Positions 44,814 through 55,609 of a stretch of DNA of 64,000 nucleotides are shown piece after piece (within the stretch, counting starts at the first letter, position 1; each line of letters begins with the position of its first letter). Under the pieces are notes generated by a model. That model did not search any database. It was not told the origin of the DNA and worked only from the letters and a program-made list of their open reading frames with translations. Location of the stretch: the NCBI GenBank assembly GCA_016081115.2, contig CM071935.1:53058680-53122679 (forward strand), in the 5' to 3' direction. A program made the position numbers and the translations under genes. This stretch comes from Rehmannia glutinosa. Lineage: Eukaryota > Streptophyta > Magnoliopsida > Lamiales > Orobanchaceae.

Positions 44814-45860
44814 CACTACAACATAAATGACATTAGGTAACACAAATTTTGTAGCACTTTTTACATAAGATACATATGTAACACATGTTTGTAACACTTT
44901 TTACATTACAATATTTATGTAACACTTTTGTAGCACTTTATCAATATGTAACACTTTTATATAAGTAACACTTTTTAATTATCACTTTTTTGGTTATTTC
45001 TTTTGTAACACAAATAGGTAACACTTTTATCAATATGTAACACTTATATGTAACACTTTTATATAAGTAACATTTTTTAAGTATCACTTTGTTTTTGTTA
45101 TTTCTTTTGTAACGCAAATAGGTATCACTTTATTTAAGAAGCACTCTTGGCAACACTATATTTTATTGATTGTAACACTTTTTAAGCTATATTTTAGTAA
45201 CACAAAATTATATAACTATCATTAATCATGTCAAAGATTTATTTAATTAATTGATGTCACCAAACCTAAAAATTGTAGACATCATGTACTCTGTTTTTTG
45301 TTAACTGATTGTTTTCTTTTTACAAAGTATTTTAGTTTTGCTTTTATCTTTTTATTTTTTACGAAGACAGTTAATTCCGTCTTAATACCGATGGAAAATG
45401 CGCATGTATTACTATTTATTTATTTTTTAATTTTTACTAACGGAGACCAATTTAATCGTTAACCTTTTTTTATATTTTTTTCTACTTTTTTAAAAAAAAT
45501 TATCAATGAAAATTGATGTTGTCGGTAATTACTTCGGAATTTTTACTGCCGGTAATTATATTTTCGTTATTTTCTTTATTATTTTTTTTACTGTTAGAAC
45601 TTTTTTATCTGTCTGTAAATTAATTTTATATTTTTATATATTTTTTATTTTTACCGATTGAATATTTATCAGTCGATAAATTTATTTTATATATTTTTGA
45701 TATTTTTAATTTATTGTGTCCTTTAATATATAATATAATATGATTTTCAAACTATATACTATACAATATAAAATTTGATATATACAGTGTATAATATAAT
45801 TTAATACATATATTATAAAATATAATCTTTATTATATAAAATATATTATATATACATATA

Positions 45861-45898
<38 letters not shown>

Positions 45899-46312
45899 AT
45901 GTGTATATATAAAACAAAGCAAAAGTTGTTATAAGAATCAACTTAGCTTAGTGTCAAATTGCCACTTCCATAAATAACAGGTCGTGGGTTCAAATCTACT
46001 AGGTGGCAAAAATTAGTATTTCTATGAAGTGCTACAAAAAAGTGTTACAAATATAAAAAGTGTTACAAAAAAGTGTTACATAAGATTCATATGTAACACT
46101 TTAGAAATATTGCTTCAAATTGTTACCAATAGAAAACTTAATGTAACACTTAGAAAAAGTGTTACTAAAAGCTAATAAACGTGATACCTTAGACTATAGG
46201 TAGCACGGGCAAGTGCATCGCCATAAAAGTGCTATCTATTGTCTATAGTAACATTTTATGGCCATTAGATAATTTATTTTGAGTGTTACCTAATGTCATT
46301 TATGTTGTAGTG
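44814..46312. mobile_element. CACTA-like transposon, non-autonomous (1499 bp)
   Basis: It begins CACTACAACATAAATGAC and ends in the inverted complement; the inverted ends agree for about 30 bp. The 3-bp duplication CTA is perfect (44811-44813 and 46313-46315). Both are hallmarks of CACTA elements. Subterminal regions contain many GTAACACTTTT-type motifs in both orientations, possible transposase-binding repeats. A (TA)n(TG)n microsatellite lies near 45840-45905. No coding region is visible. Confidence 0.85.
45943..45996 (+). other. tRNA-like promoter boxes, possible SINE fragment
   Basis: TTAGCTTAGTGTC resembles an A box and GGTCGTGGGTTCAAATC a B box, about 30-40 bp apart. The clover fold is not convincing, so a tRNA-derived SINE scrap is more likely than a tRNA gene. 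Confidence 0.3.
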
Positions 46313-46596
46313 CTAGTAATACAAATTCCTGAATTCTTTGAACTTAACAGAGGGGCCTGTCATCTTATGAGTACGTGCAGCAACAGAGCCTTGAATTTCA
46401 ATATATAGCGGGTCCGACAGGTTCAACCCGACGGGTCGCGGGTCCAATGCGGGGCAGAACGGGTCTCGGGTCTATGATTCTCTTCGCGGGATGGGTCCCG
46501 GGTTTGGCCAAACCCATTTCAGACCCGCCCCGTTGCCATCCCTACATGCGATGCAGGTTCATTAGGGGTAAAAATAGGTTGGTCTACAAACAGGGG

Positions 46597-47510
46597 TGAT
46601 GAGAATCCAGTCACAAAGGATCCGGGCAACACCAAATGCAAGCTATCTCGAGTTCTTGAAGACTATGTAATTGAGTTCTTGAGTTCTTGCATTTGTTTAT
46701 CATAGATTAGGTGTTAATATCCATTGTTTTGAGTCATTTGAGTGCCCAAGTTGATGTTAGAGGCCAAGTATATTGAGTCTAGAGTCATGTTAGTTAATCA
46801 TGGGTCGAAAGGAAGCATTGACGATCGAAGAACAAGAGATTGCGTTCAAAAACGTCCAAGCGCGTCAACAGTTTTCAGCACTGGCAGGGTTTAGTATTTT
46901 GGCTATAACTTTATCTACAAAATTGATATTGAGCTGATTCAAGTTGCTATGGAAAGCTAAGAGAAAGGGATACAACTTTCATGAGACGTTAGAGGCTAAT
47001 TACGTGAAGAACACGGCCTGGCCGTGCTTATTTGCACGGCCGTGTTCGCTGAAGACGTGACGAGCACGACCTGGCCATGCTTCCGAAGCACGGCCGTGCT
47101 TTTTGCCGCGTTTGTTGAGTCTGTTCAGTTTTTCGTTTCCTTTTTGATTTTTAAGTTGTTTCCTAGTTGGTTTAGGGTTTGTTTTGGTTTAGAGTTTGTT
47201 TTGAGTCGCCTATATAAGACAAACACTTATTTTATTTTTGATAACAACTTTGATATTGAATATTGATTAGAGATTTTCTCTTCAACCCTTTGGGTGTTTT
47301 TCCAAGAGCTTCAAGATTGTTCATCTTGTTGCGATTACCAACTTATCAAGCGAACTTACACATTCGTTTGTGGCGTCTACGCATACCGAGGTTCTTGCTT
47401 TGCTAAGCAACGGGTTGAGGTTTCCACCAAATTAACCAAACTAGTGAAGATCTTGGGTTAACAACATGTTGTTTGGGTCGTATGCACAGTTGTTGCTGCG
47501 GTTCACATCA
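46597..47510 (+). repeat. solo LTR of gypsy family G, long form (914 bp)
   Basis: It starts TGATGAGAATCC, ends GGTTCACATCA, and has a perfect 5-bp duplication AGGGG (46592-46596 and 47511-47515). It is the only uninterrupted long-form LTR here and shows what the forms at 18865 and 21157 lost or gained. CACGGCCGTG-type palindromes lie at 47010-47100 and CCTATATAAGAC at 47210. Confidence 0.92.
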
Positions 47511-47599
47511 AGGGGCCTATGGTCCGGCCTATTAAAGGTCTGACTTGGCTTGACCTCTTTAACAATTGGGTCAGACTTAACCCTTTTATAAAGCTTATT

Positions 47600-48485
47600 G
47601 GGCTTATAACAGAAATACCCACCTTTTTTAAGTTAATGTCAGGCTTTTACGCTTCCCAATGCAATTTTACCTAAATTTACATTTTCCGGTGCAATTTTAC
47701 CTAAATTTACGCTCCCCGCTCTTTTTTTACACAACAATACGCTCCAGCAAAAATTCCCAGAAAATTTTACGCTTTGTTTCAACATTGTTTCAAACATGTT
47801 TCTGTGTTTCAACATTGTTTCAAACATGTTTCTGTGTTTCAACATTGTTTCAAACATGTTTCTAACATATTTCAAACATGTTTATGTGTTTCAACATTGT
47901 TTCTAACATGTTTCTTTTAATAAAAATAGGTAAAAAATTGTATTTAAACATCTAAAACTTCATTGAAACAACAAAGAAATATCAGAATAACATTAAAAAG
48001 GGTATGGAAACAACCCAGAAACAACGTAAAAAATATTTAAAACACAACATGAACAAAAAGAGCTTAAAAATAGGTAAAAATTGTATTTACACATTGAATA
48101 CTACATGAAAACAACAAAAAATTATTAGAACAACATTAAAAATATTATAAAACAACACTGAAACAATAGAAACAATGTACAAAATAATATATGAATAAAA
48201 AAAAGCATAAAAAATAGGTTAAAGTTATTTTGAAATATCGAAACAACAAAGAAACAACACAGATACAATAAAAAAACAAATTTAAACAACCTCGAAACAA
48301 CTTATATAACATATAAAACAATGCAGGAACAAAAAAAACGAAAAATAAAAATAAAAATAATCAAAAAATAGCAAGGAGCGTAAAAAAAAAATTTAGGTAC
48401 AAAAGTAAAAAAATAGGCACAAGAGTAATTGGAGCGTATTGTGTGACAATGGTACAAAAATCAGCGTATTTTGTGTAATTTCCCC
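47600..48485. mobile_element. MULE-like insertion, non-autonomous (886 bp)
   Basis: A perfect 9-bp duplication AAGCTTATT flanks it (47591-47599 and 48486-48494). The ends are only loosely inverted: GGGCTTATAACAGAAATACC on the left, GGGGAAATTACACAAAATAC on the inverted right. ACAAAATACG-type ends with nine-base duplications are seen in plant Mutator-like elements. The interior is dominated by AAACAAC-type repeats and the 30-bp minisatellite. Confidence 0.65.
47778..47905. repeat. minisatellite, 30-bp unit, about four copies
   Basis: Units begin TTTCAACATTGTTTCAAACA and end GTTTCTGTG; the third and fourth are altered. Since 30 is divisible by three it creates a spurious repeating decapeptide on the minus strand. 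Confidence 0.9.
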
Positions 48486-49066
48486 AAGCTTATTTAAATA
48501 GTTGAGCCAGACTCAGGCCTTTAGACAAGCCTTTTAAGCTCAGCAGACGGCCTATTTAAACTTACATATATATAATATTATATATAATACATCTATGTAT
48601 TATATTATATATATATTGAAGATATAAATTGTATAAAAAATTACATATATCTTATATATAAATATAATATAACAAGACCAATCAAACAATTATTTGTATT
48701 TGGATTTGTTATTGTTATGGACTTTGGATATGGTATCATCATATTTATGTACTTTGGAGATATAGCGTAATGGATTCTATTGTGATGTGCATTTTTTTCC
48801 ATTATGAATCTTGTATTGCTATCGTGAGATTATCGTGTGTTTTTTTTGTAGTTTACAATTCATTTTTTGTTGAAATTGACTTTGATAAGCTTAGAACATG
48901 CTTTAAATAGGCTCATGCTTGGCCTTTTTACTTCAAAAGGTCAAGTCGAACTTATGAAAAAAGCCTATTACAGATAAAAATTTGGACCTAAACATAATAA
49001 AGCAGGCCTAGGCCTCGCAACTCAAAGCCCGGTTTGGCTTCGCCCATTTCCAACCCTAAGGTTCAT

Positions 49067-49354
49067 ACATATTAGGGTTGATACATAGAATGCCTCATTT
49101 CATAGACATTGATATTGTGGTACACTGTTAATTTGGCAAACACGTATATTAAAGTATTTTACTGAAAATTCCCATGGAAATATGTCTAATGGAAAGTTTA
49201 CGTCAATAAAGTAGTGCATGATGTAGTTCTCTGACTTGAGACACCATTATATATGGTGGATATTGATTTGTCATTTGATTGCATACCAAAAGTAAAGCGG
49301 GCATTTTGAGTGCATCATCATCATTTATGGAGATAAAGATCAGCCAACAGAGGA
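49067..49354. other. spacer, nothing recognised
   Basis: Sequence between the hAT-like element 2 and the duplicated kinase 3' segment. No gene found. Confidence 0.5.
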
Positions 49355-49577
49355 TCCAACTCAATTCAAAATGCAAATAAATGGAATTATTCTGTATACA
49401 TTTATTATACGGAAGTTGGAGTACTGCTCCTTTGAAGGAGAGGGACTTCCCTTGTATATAAATTATGTATGACTTTATATGGTCAGGATTTTGTTTTCCC
49501 ATTGTTAAGAATTAATGGTGATACTGGGAATAGGATGTGGAGAAAGAGATTGTTATCTTTAGTCTTATGGTCATGAG
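49355..49577 (+). repeat. second copy of the kinase 3' flank segment
   Basis: Matches 42116-42337. No kinase exon is found upstream of it: the preceding 300 bp has no similarity to exon 3. Its right end is followed by GTAGGGATATAAATTCGTG, which resembles a hAT-type end. Confidence 0.85.
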
Positions 49578-49799
49578 TAGGGATATAAATTCGTGTAATT
49601 GTGCCGTGTTTCGTGTTACGGTCAAGAGGTTCGGGGTCGATGTATCCTTTAGGTGGAATCCCTGCAGCGCGAGCTATGTCTATGTTTATGGTTTTTCAAA
49701 AAATCTATGATATGTTCTATTGGATTATATTTGAAAGTTAATGTGAAATTTCCGAGTATTTAACTTGGACAATTTTGACTCTACTGAACTGTGTCGCTC

Positions 49800-50046
49800 A
49801 CCCCATATATAATCTATTATAAAAAAACAACATGAAGAAAAATGAATTATCTATATTATGACTTAACCGAGTAACTGTACAATGAGTGTAGAGTATATAT
49901 ACAAAGAGAATAGAGCTTGAAACTGAACACTAATTGACTAACAGAATTTAACAAACTAACAGTAGTTATTAACTTCCTAACAACAAATCTTTACCGCTAA
50001 GTGAAAATGCTAATTACATAATTAATTATGGAATATCCTAAAACTC
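49800..50046 (-). repeat. probable 3' LTR remnant of an unrelated copia element
   Basis: On the minus strand CTTGATGGGGAGT (polypurine-like, 50044-50056) follows the RNase H frame directly and is followed by TTTAGGATATTCC, a likely LTR start. No partner LTR is in the window, so the limits are uncertain. Confidence 0.4.
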
Positions 50047-50050
50047 CCCA

Positions 50051-51060
50051 TCAAGATGGACGATGTATGTCAAGGAGGGCCATCTTGGAAAGCAGAGGTA
50101 GCAAAACAGGAGATGGGAGAGGTTTAGTGAAGATGTCAACCAATTGATGTTGAGAACAAATGGGAAGGAGCTTAATAGAGCCATCTATAATCTTGTCACG
50201 GATGAAGTGGCAATCGAGTTCAATGTGTTTCGTTCTTTCGTGAAATACAGGATTGGAGGCAATATGGATGGCAGCCTGGTTGTCACAGAAAAGTAGAGTG
50301 GGAGATGTTACAGAAATGGAAAAATCACGGAGCAACTGATGTAACGAAACAATTTCACAAGTGGTGGCAGCAAGAGCACGATATTCTGCCTCAGTGGATG
50401 AACGAGCAATGATAGTTTGTTTCTTAGCGCCCCAAGAAATTAACGAATCCCCAAGAAACCCATAGAAACCAGTGACTGATTTGCGAGAATCTAGACACGT
50501 GGCCAAATCGGCGTCGGAAAATGCCTTTAGTTGAAGAGATGAGTTGGAGGAGAAGAACAAACCTTTACCAGGGGCTTGTTTGAGGTAACGAATGAGGTGA
50601 TGGGCAGCTTGAAGATGAGGAGTGCGAGGTTTAGAGATAAATTGACTTAGATTATGGACAACGAATGTGATATCGGGGCGAGAAAGGGTCATGTAAAGCA
50701 GACGACCAATGAGACGGTGATATTGAGAGGAATCATCCAAAATATCACCATCAGTAGCATTAAGTGTAGACTTTGGATCCATCGGAGTTGTAACAGGCTT
50801 GCAAGCAAGGAAACCAGTGTCTTCCAAAATCTGTAAAGCATAATGTCGTTGTGAAAGAGTAATGCCCTTGGCAGAACGGGCAATTTCGAGTCCAAGAAAA
50901 AAATTTCAAATTACCCAAATGTTTAAGTTGGAATTGGTGATGAAGAGAAGTTTTGAGGGTGGTGATGGATGAAAAGAGGGTCCAGTTATGATAATGTCAT
51001 TGATATAAACTAAGAGAGCAAGCAAATTAGTACCTGAACCCTTAGTGAAAAGAGAATAAT
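50051..51060 (-). pseudogene. copia RT end and RNase H fragment
   Basis: The 258-residue open frame at 50827-50051 reads KPVTTPMDPKSTL, YHRLIGRLLYMTLSRPDITF, LKAFSDADLATCLDSRKSVTGF, SSTEAEYRALA, LLFCDNQAAIHIA and HERTKHIELDCHFIRD, then VDIFTKPL. This is RT connection plus complete RNase H of a copia family different from A, C and E. Frameshifted RT pieces (VYINDIIITG, altered from the usual YVDD) extend to about 51060, where the family C LTR cuts in. The RNase H domain itself has no stop. Confidence 0.85.
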
Positions 51061-51065
51061 CCGAC

Positions 51066-52613
51066 TATAGGTCCCAAGGGGTGTGGTGTAAGGTTTAGGG
51101 GGGAGGGTTGAATAAACCTTACCAAAATTTCACTTTTAGTCTTTTTAAGATTTTCAACACAGTTGACTCAAATCAGCTGTGTCCTTGGGGGACAGCTAGG
51201 TTGGCTATATTCAGCTAAGTTACCGACTCAACAAAATCGATAGAGCTGTTAATAGTATAACTCGGCTGCTTAAGCTAACACTTAACTTTAGTTGATTTGG
51301 TTTTTAACAACAGAAGACTTAACACCCTTTAGATTAATTTAAAGCTTGTTTTTAACACTTGTTTATGCACTTGTTATTTATCAGTTGGATAGCATATTTA
51401 ACTAACAACATATATAAAAGTATATGCAGGAATGTAATTGAAAGTAAAATTACACAAGTAATTTATAGTGGTTCGAGGATGGGATAATTACTCTAATCCA
51501 CTCTTCCCCAACTCCTGGAGGAATCCACTAAGTAACAGATCAAGTTACAAAGTAGTGAACAGTCTATAGACAGCCTTGATCACACAGTTGACTTCTCCTC
51601 GACTCAGCTTCTTCATGAGGTATCTGCCTTGCTACTTCAGCTCACTTTCAAGTCCATGGATTTGTTGACACAGCCCTCCACCAAACTTGAATCTTCTGGT
51701 TCGACCTTGAACCTTTCTACAACTCATTCAACTTGGAGAGTAGACCCTTTTTGTTCTTCAAATGTTTCCTCTTCAACTGGTTCAAGTTATCTTTCATTCA
51801 CAGCGTGTGTTAGATCGAGTATCTTCGAGTTTTAGACTTGAGGAATATCTTGATAAGCTTTTAGAAAATTGCAGGTTATGCTGGCTTGAATATTGCTTCA
51901 AGATCGATTTCTCAGGTATGTAAGGTAACCTTTTCTCAATTGCTTCCTCAGCCTTTTATAGTGCTCATTTAAAATTTTCCCGTTGAAGAGATATGCCAAT
52001 TTCAAATGACACTTCTTGTTCGTTGGCTTGCCTTTTCTTGGTCTGCAACACTTGTGATGTTGACCCTTCCTCGTATTAAATGGCTTCGCAGCTTTACAGG
52101 GTCTGACGCAGGTTGCAGTGTTTCCCATTGGCTTGTTCCTTTTGAATGTTTCTGGGCCAAACACTTTAAGACCTGATAGCTTTGACATATTATTATATCG
52201 AGTAATATTCTTGACTTTCTTCCAACAGATCAATGTTTGTTGTCTCAACTTGACTGCTGCTTTTACCCCTTGTGACTTGAGTCAGCTCCAATCATAAGAT
52301 TGACTCAACTATCACTTCAACTAATAGACTTGGCTTCTTTCATTTACTTCACTGACACTTCACACAGCTGTTCCTCAGCTGATTCTCCTTCAGTCGAGTC
52401 CTTGTCTTCCTTCATGGCCATAGTCAGCTGACACACAACATAGTCTTCACTCTAGTCTGCAGTTGACTTCTTGCATTCTTGACTTAGCTGACTTCACTCA
52501 GCTATTACAGTCATATCTATTACAATACAAAATTACAAAAAAAATGGGGTGCCAACTTCCTAGTCTAAGTTTTACATGGTATCATCAAAATCTAACAAAC
52601 AAATTTCCTAACA
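51066..52613 (-). repeat. 3' LTR of copia C1 (1548 bp)
   Basis: Plus-strand ends are TATAGGTCCCAAGG (first G mutated) and TTTCCTAACA. It matches the solo LTR at 26352-27869 closely and the LTR at 55610 in reverse. Confidence 0.88.
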
Positions 52614-52627
52614 ATTTTCCCCTTTTT
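52614..52627 (-). other. polypurine tract of copia C1
   Basis: Minus strand AAAAAGGGGAAAAT directly before the LTR. Confidence 0.8.
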
Positions 52628-52922
52628 AATGATGCCAAAACTTAAAACAAACAAAATAAGTAAACAACAAACACAAGCAGTGCAGTAACAAAGAATGTAT
52701 GCTTTTGAAAAATCAATTTTATTGATCATAGTATTCTTGTCCTTTACAAAGTTGTTTACAATAGATAACAGAGCTTTATACAAGTATAACTTTACAATGT
52801 GTATCTAAGCTAAGTTACAAGGAGAATGAACATTACAAGAAAATTTTCAGAGCTATTACACGGAAAACTTATAGCTATGTATTTACATCAAAGTAAAATA
52901 CATGAAGGGGTTCACAGCTGTC

Positions 52923-54456
52923 TCAACGCCTTTGCTGCTTCCTTCTTCTCTCTTCTTCATCAGCTCTCCTCCTGTCATCTTCAGCTCTCCTTCTCTTCCT
53001 TTCTTCTTCCTCCTTCTTCTTCTTTTCATAGGGTCGCTTAGCAGTAGGGTCATCCCTACGCTGCCTCTCCTCCCATTTGCGATTCAGCCTTTCATTCTTT
53101 TCCTCTTGCCTCTTCTTTGCTTCAGCAATCTTGCGTGCAACTTCCATGTTAGCAAGATGATCATATCCAGCCCAGTATATGAGTCCCTTAATATGTGGAT
53201 CCACATACTTGATATCTTCTGGTCTTGGCCATGGTTGATTACTTCTCCCACGACCACTATGTTTACCCCTTCCTGACTCAGCTTCCCTTCCTCTGGGAGT
53301 ATATTGCACTGGAGCTTTTGATTTTCCAGCCGAGTGACTGCTAGAACGTGGCTGCTTATCAGCCGTCTTGCATAGCTCAATTCCCTTCTCCCAGTACAAA
53401 TCCCATGCTTGAGGTAGAGTCACATCTCGAAAATAACCTTCTGCTTCTAGAGTTTGGAATTCCTCTAGAGATCTGGGCTCAGATCCAGCATCAGGCATAA
53501 CAAATTCTCTTGGGGGATTTATTGCTGGGTAATCCTTTCCGGCTGGAGGACCATCATACTATTTCCTGATATCTTGGATGCGCGCAGATTGTTTCTCAGC
53601 TGCCTTCTCGAATGCAGCTTCAATGGCCTTCCTTGATTCTTTCACAACCATCTCGTTACGTTACGCTTCAACGGTCAGCTCTTTCGGTAACTTGCTGAGA
53701 ATAGAAGCAGTGACATCTCCTTGCTGTGGGGTTTTAGCGTACATGAGTTTCAAAGGAAGATTTTTCGAACTTCCTTCCTCCTCAGCTGTGTCACCTCGCC
53801 TCCTTATTACTCCCTTTCTCCTCCTTCAGTCCCTTTAAGGCCTCATATTCCCCCTTTTTGGCATCATCACCAAATGGAAGGGTTAGGCCAGGGAATAATT
53901 CGCTCAGAAGGAAATTCGGTCGGCTGATGGTTAAATTTTGCTTGATATCTGCTCTGGAGTGGGTTGTTCGGAACTCTGACTGGGTAGCCTTCGACTTAGC
54001 TGCCACCAACTTCATCTATGCCATAAGAAGACTAAACTTTTGGTTCATGTTGTCCTCTAGACGTGTAATTTCACTCTGGTGATGCAGCTTAAGCAACTCC
54101 ATGTCCGACTTGTGCGAGGTTTCCATTCTGAATATGCATTCCTTCATTCTCTGCTGAAACTTTGATGTATCCGCATTCCATACCAACATCTTTGCAAATA
54201 AAGCCTTGAAGTAACGGACCTGCTCTGATCGCATGGCAGTCTGCTGTGCAGCCCATTCCCTAATACGAAGGATAATTCCTCTAATGTCTGCGCTGAGGGT
54301 TGCATCAGGATTGTCCAATCGAAGTTCCAGCGATGCGTTGTGGCGTTCCATCTTCTTAATTTCATCATAAATTTTCTTGAAGGCATTACGGAACTCGACT
54401 GTCAAAGCCGATTCTTCTTCCGGCCACACTACATCGAAATCGAAACCCATAGGCAC
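52923..54456 (-). pseudogene. extra (env-like) ORF of copia C1, C-terminal part
   Basis: Reading from 54456: a helical segment with MERHNASLELRLDNPDATLS and a probable coiled coil to 54016, a TAG, then LTLPFGDDAKKGEYEALKG near 53860-53800. After a frame change comes a Lys/Ala-rich helix near 53650-53560, a second stop near 53555, and a 191-residue frame ending at 52923 with PEDIKYVDPHIKGLIYW and a very charged Arg/Glu/Lys tail. I see no signal peptide or transmembrane segment, so envelope function is not supported. Sirevirus elements carry ORFs of unknown role here. The N-terminal part is missing; element C2 keeps the start of what may be the same ORF at 63325. Confidence 0.65.
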
Positions 54457-54466
54457 AATCTATCAG

Positions 54467-55592
54467 TTAGAATGATGGGCTCTTCTTACATGGTGTACTT
54501 TTCAGGATTTTGTCAATACGACCATGTTTAATGAAAACAATATACAAGTCTTTGTTTGTTGTCAATTCATGAATCAGGTCTCCTCGAACCCGACCCCAAG
54601 ATTCCTCACCGTAGCTAAGTAAGTCGGCAACGGCATGAAAACCACAATGACCATCACTATCAACGTTCTTAGTCCCAACAATATAACTATGTAGGTAGGA
54701 TGGTAGTTGGTTCATAAAACCACTAGCAATCTCAGATCGGGTCTGATGACGCACAACCTATTGAAATACGAAATATTAAAGTCGAAAATAAGTTAAAATA
54801 TTTGCATCTACAATAAAAATGACCAAATTTACCTGTAGCTTTGGCCTACTTGTCATAGTGAATAGAAGAGGTTCATTTGATGGACCAACCTCGTAGATTA
54901 CACCTTCATGCGGTGAACAATTATCTTTGATTGACTCCACATGCTCAAACTTACTCGAATCACATTTGGTTGATTTAGATTGTTTCACTTTTGTGGACTT
55001 AGGATGACCACGCGTGTGAGTCTGGATCTCGGGCTCAATTAGTGAGGTTGTTGCTGGATTCGCAATCTCCACCATTCTTTTCAACATTAACAACCTCTCT
55101 GACTCAGAGGTTTGTTCAAATTTGGTGTAAAGATCACCAACACACTGAGTCCACCGAGCCCCAATTTCGTGCCCAACACCAACATCATCTCCTTTAGTTG
55201 GTAACACGTCTAATTTTCTTCAAAATGCATCAACCTGATCAAGGGAAATTGGCTTGTCCAATCTCACATATTCAGAAATCTCATGAGCACAGGGTAGTCC
55301 ACACGTTTTTCTCAATATACACCCACACAACAAAGGGTCTATATTACCCTCATTTGTACAATTCATTTCTTCATATATTTTATTCAACGCATGTATAGAT
55401 ACCATACCTCGCAACGACATAAATACAACTGATTTGTATCTATATTGAACTACAGTTCTGCTCTTCTCAAACGACTGTTTGATTGCATTGTGTGACGTCT
55501 CAACGAGGGTGTGAATCTGTTCCCAACATGTCTCAAAGTTACCCTGACTCGATCCAAGTTGTCTTTTCAATAATGCATGGTGACTCTCCGCC
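54467..55592 (-). pseudogene. FAR1/MULE-transposase-like gene fragment with SWIM finger and OTU-like domain
   Basis: Two exons are visible: 55592-54833 and 54757-54467, with a clean GT/AG intron (54832-54758). A second acceptor (TTTTAG) begins the first exon. It reads AESHHALLKRQLGSSQG, then CGCILRKTCGLPCAHE (SWIM finger CXC...CXH), then a basic region (HTRGHPKSTKVKQ), and after the intron NVDSDGHCGFHAVADLLSYG, the Cys box of an OTU-type protease, with GRVRGDLIHEL. This order is seen in plant MULE-derived proteins. A TGA at 55220-55222 breaks the frame where a Trp might stand. The 3' end is cut near 54467 and the 5' end by the LTR at 55610. The OTU His region is missing. Confidence 0.75.
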
Positions 55593-55609
55593 CTAAAATA
55601 AGATACAGT

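Larger units (their letters stand above)
44399..46544. mobile_element. hAT-like transposon 1, non-autonomous
   Basis: The left end TAGGGATGGTAATGG pairs with the right end, inverted, TAGGGATGGCAACGG. The flanking 8-mers CTTTCGAT (44391-44398) and CATGCGAT (46545-46552) agree at six of eight bases, fitting an aged hAT duplication. Subterminal regions are rich in GGGTC and CCCGCC repeats, as in many plant hAT ends. No transposase is visible. A CACTA-like element is inserted inside, leaving about 640 bp of its own sequence. Confidence 0.75.
46563..49058. mobile_element. hAT-like transposon 2 with two later insertions
   Basis: A perfect 8-bp duplication AGGTTCAT lies on both sides (46555-46562 and 49059-49066). 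The left end is TAGGGGTAAAAATAGG and the right end, inverted, TAGGGTTGGAAATGGG. Subterminal GGCCTA/TAGGCC-rich stretches occur at both ends. A gypsy solo LTR and a MULE-like element are inserted inside. What remains, about 680 bp plus the AT-rich 48490-48900 part, has no transposase. Confidence 0.82.
51066..54466 (-). mobile_element. copia family C element C1, 3' part (LTR, PPT, extra ORF)
   Basis: The 3' LTR and polypurine tract are complete, followed to the right by an ORF after pol in element order. The remainder (pol, gag, 5' LTR) is absent: at about 54466 the sequence changes to a FAR1/OTU-like gene fragment. It interrupts the copia RNase H fragment at 51060. The layout fits Sirevirus-type copia elements, which carry an extra ORF between pol and the 3' LTR. 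Confidence 0.75.

Noticed and set aside
45943..45996. Functional tRNA gene
   Set aside because: Box spacing and stems do not make a clover; kept only as a possible SINE scrap.
46375..46599. ORF of 74 residues at the hAT 1 right end
   Set aside because: It reads through hAT 1, its duplication and the solo LTR start, so it cannot be an ancestral gene.
47639..47875. Minus-strand ORF with a repeating decapeptide containing MFETMLKH
   Set aside because: It is a translation of the 30-bp minisatellite; the unit length divisible by three keeps it open.
53578..54082. Plus-strand ORFs of 68-86 residues opposite the C1 extra ORF
   Set aside because: They are antisense shadows of a frame with clearer protein features on the minus strand.
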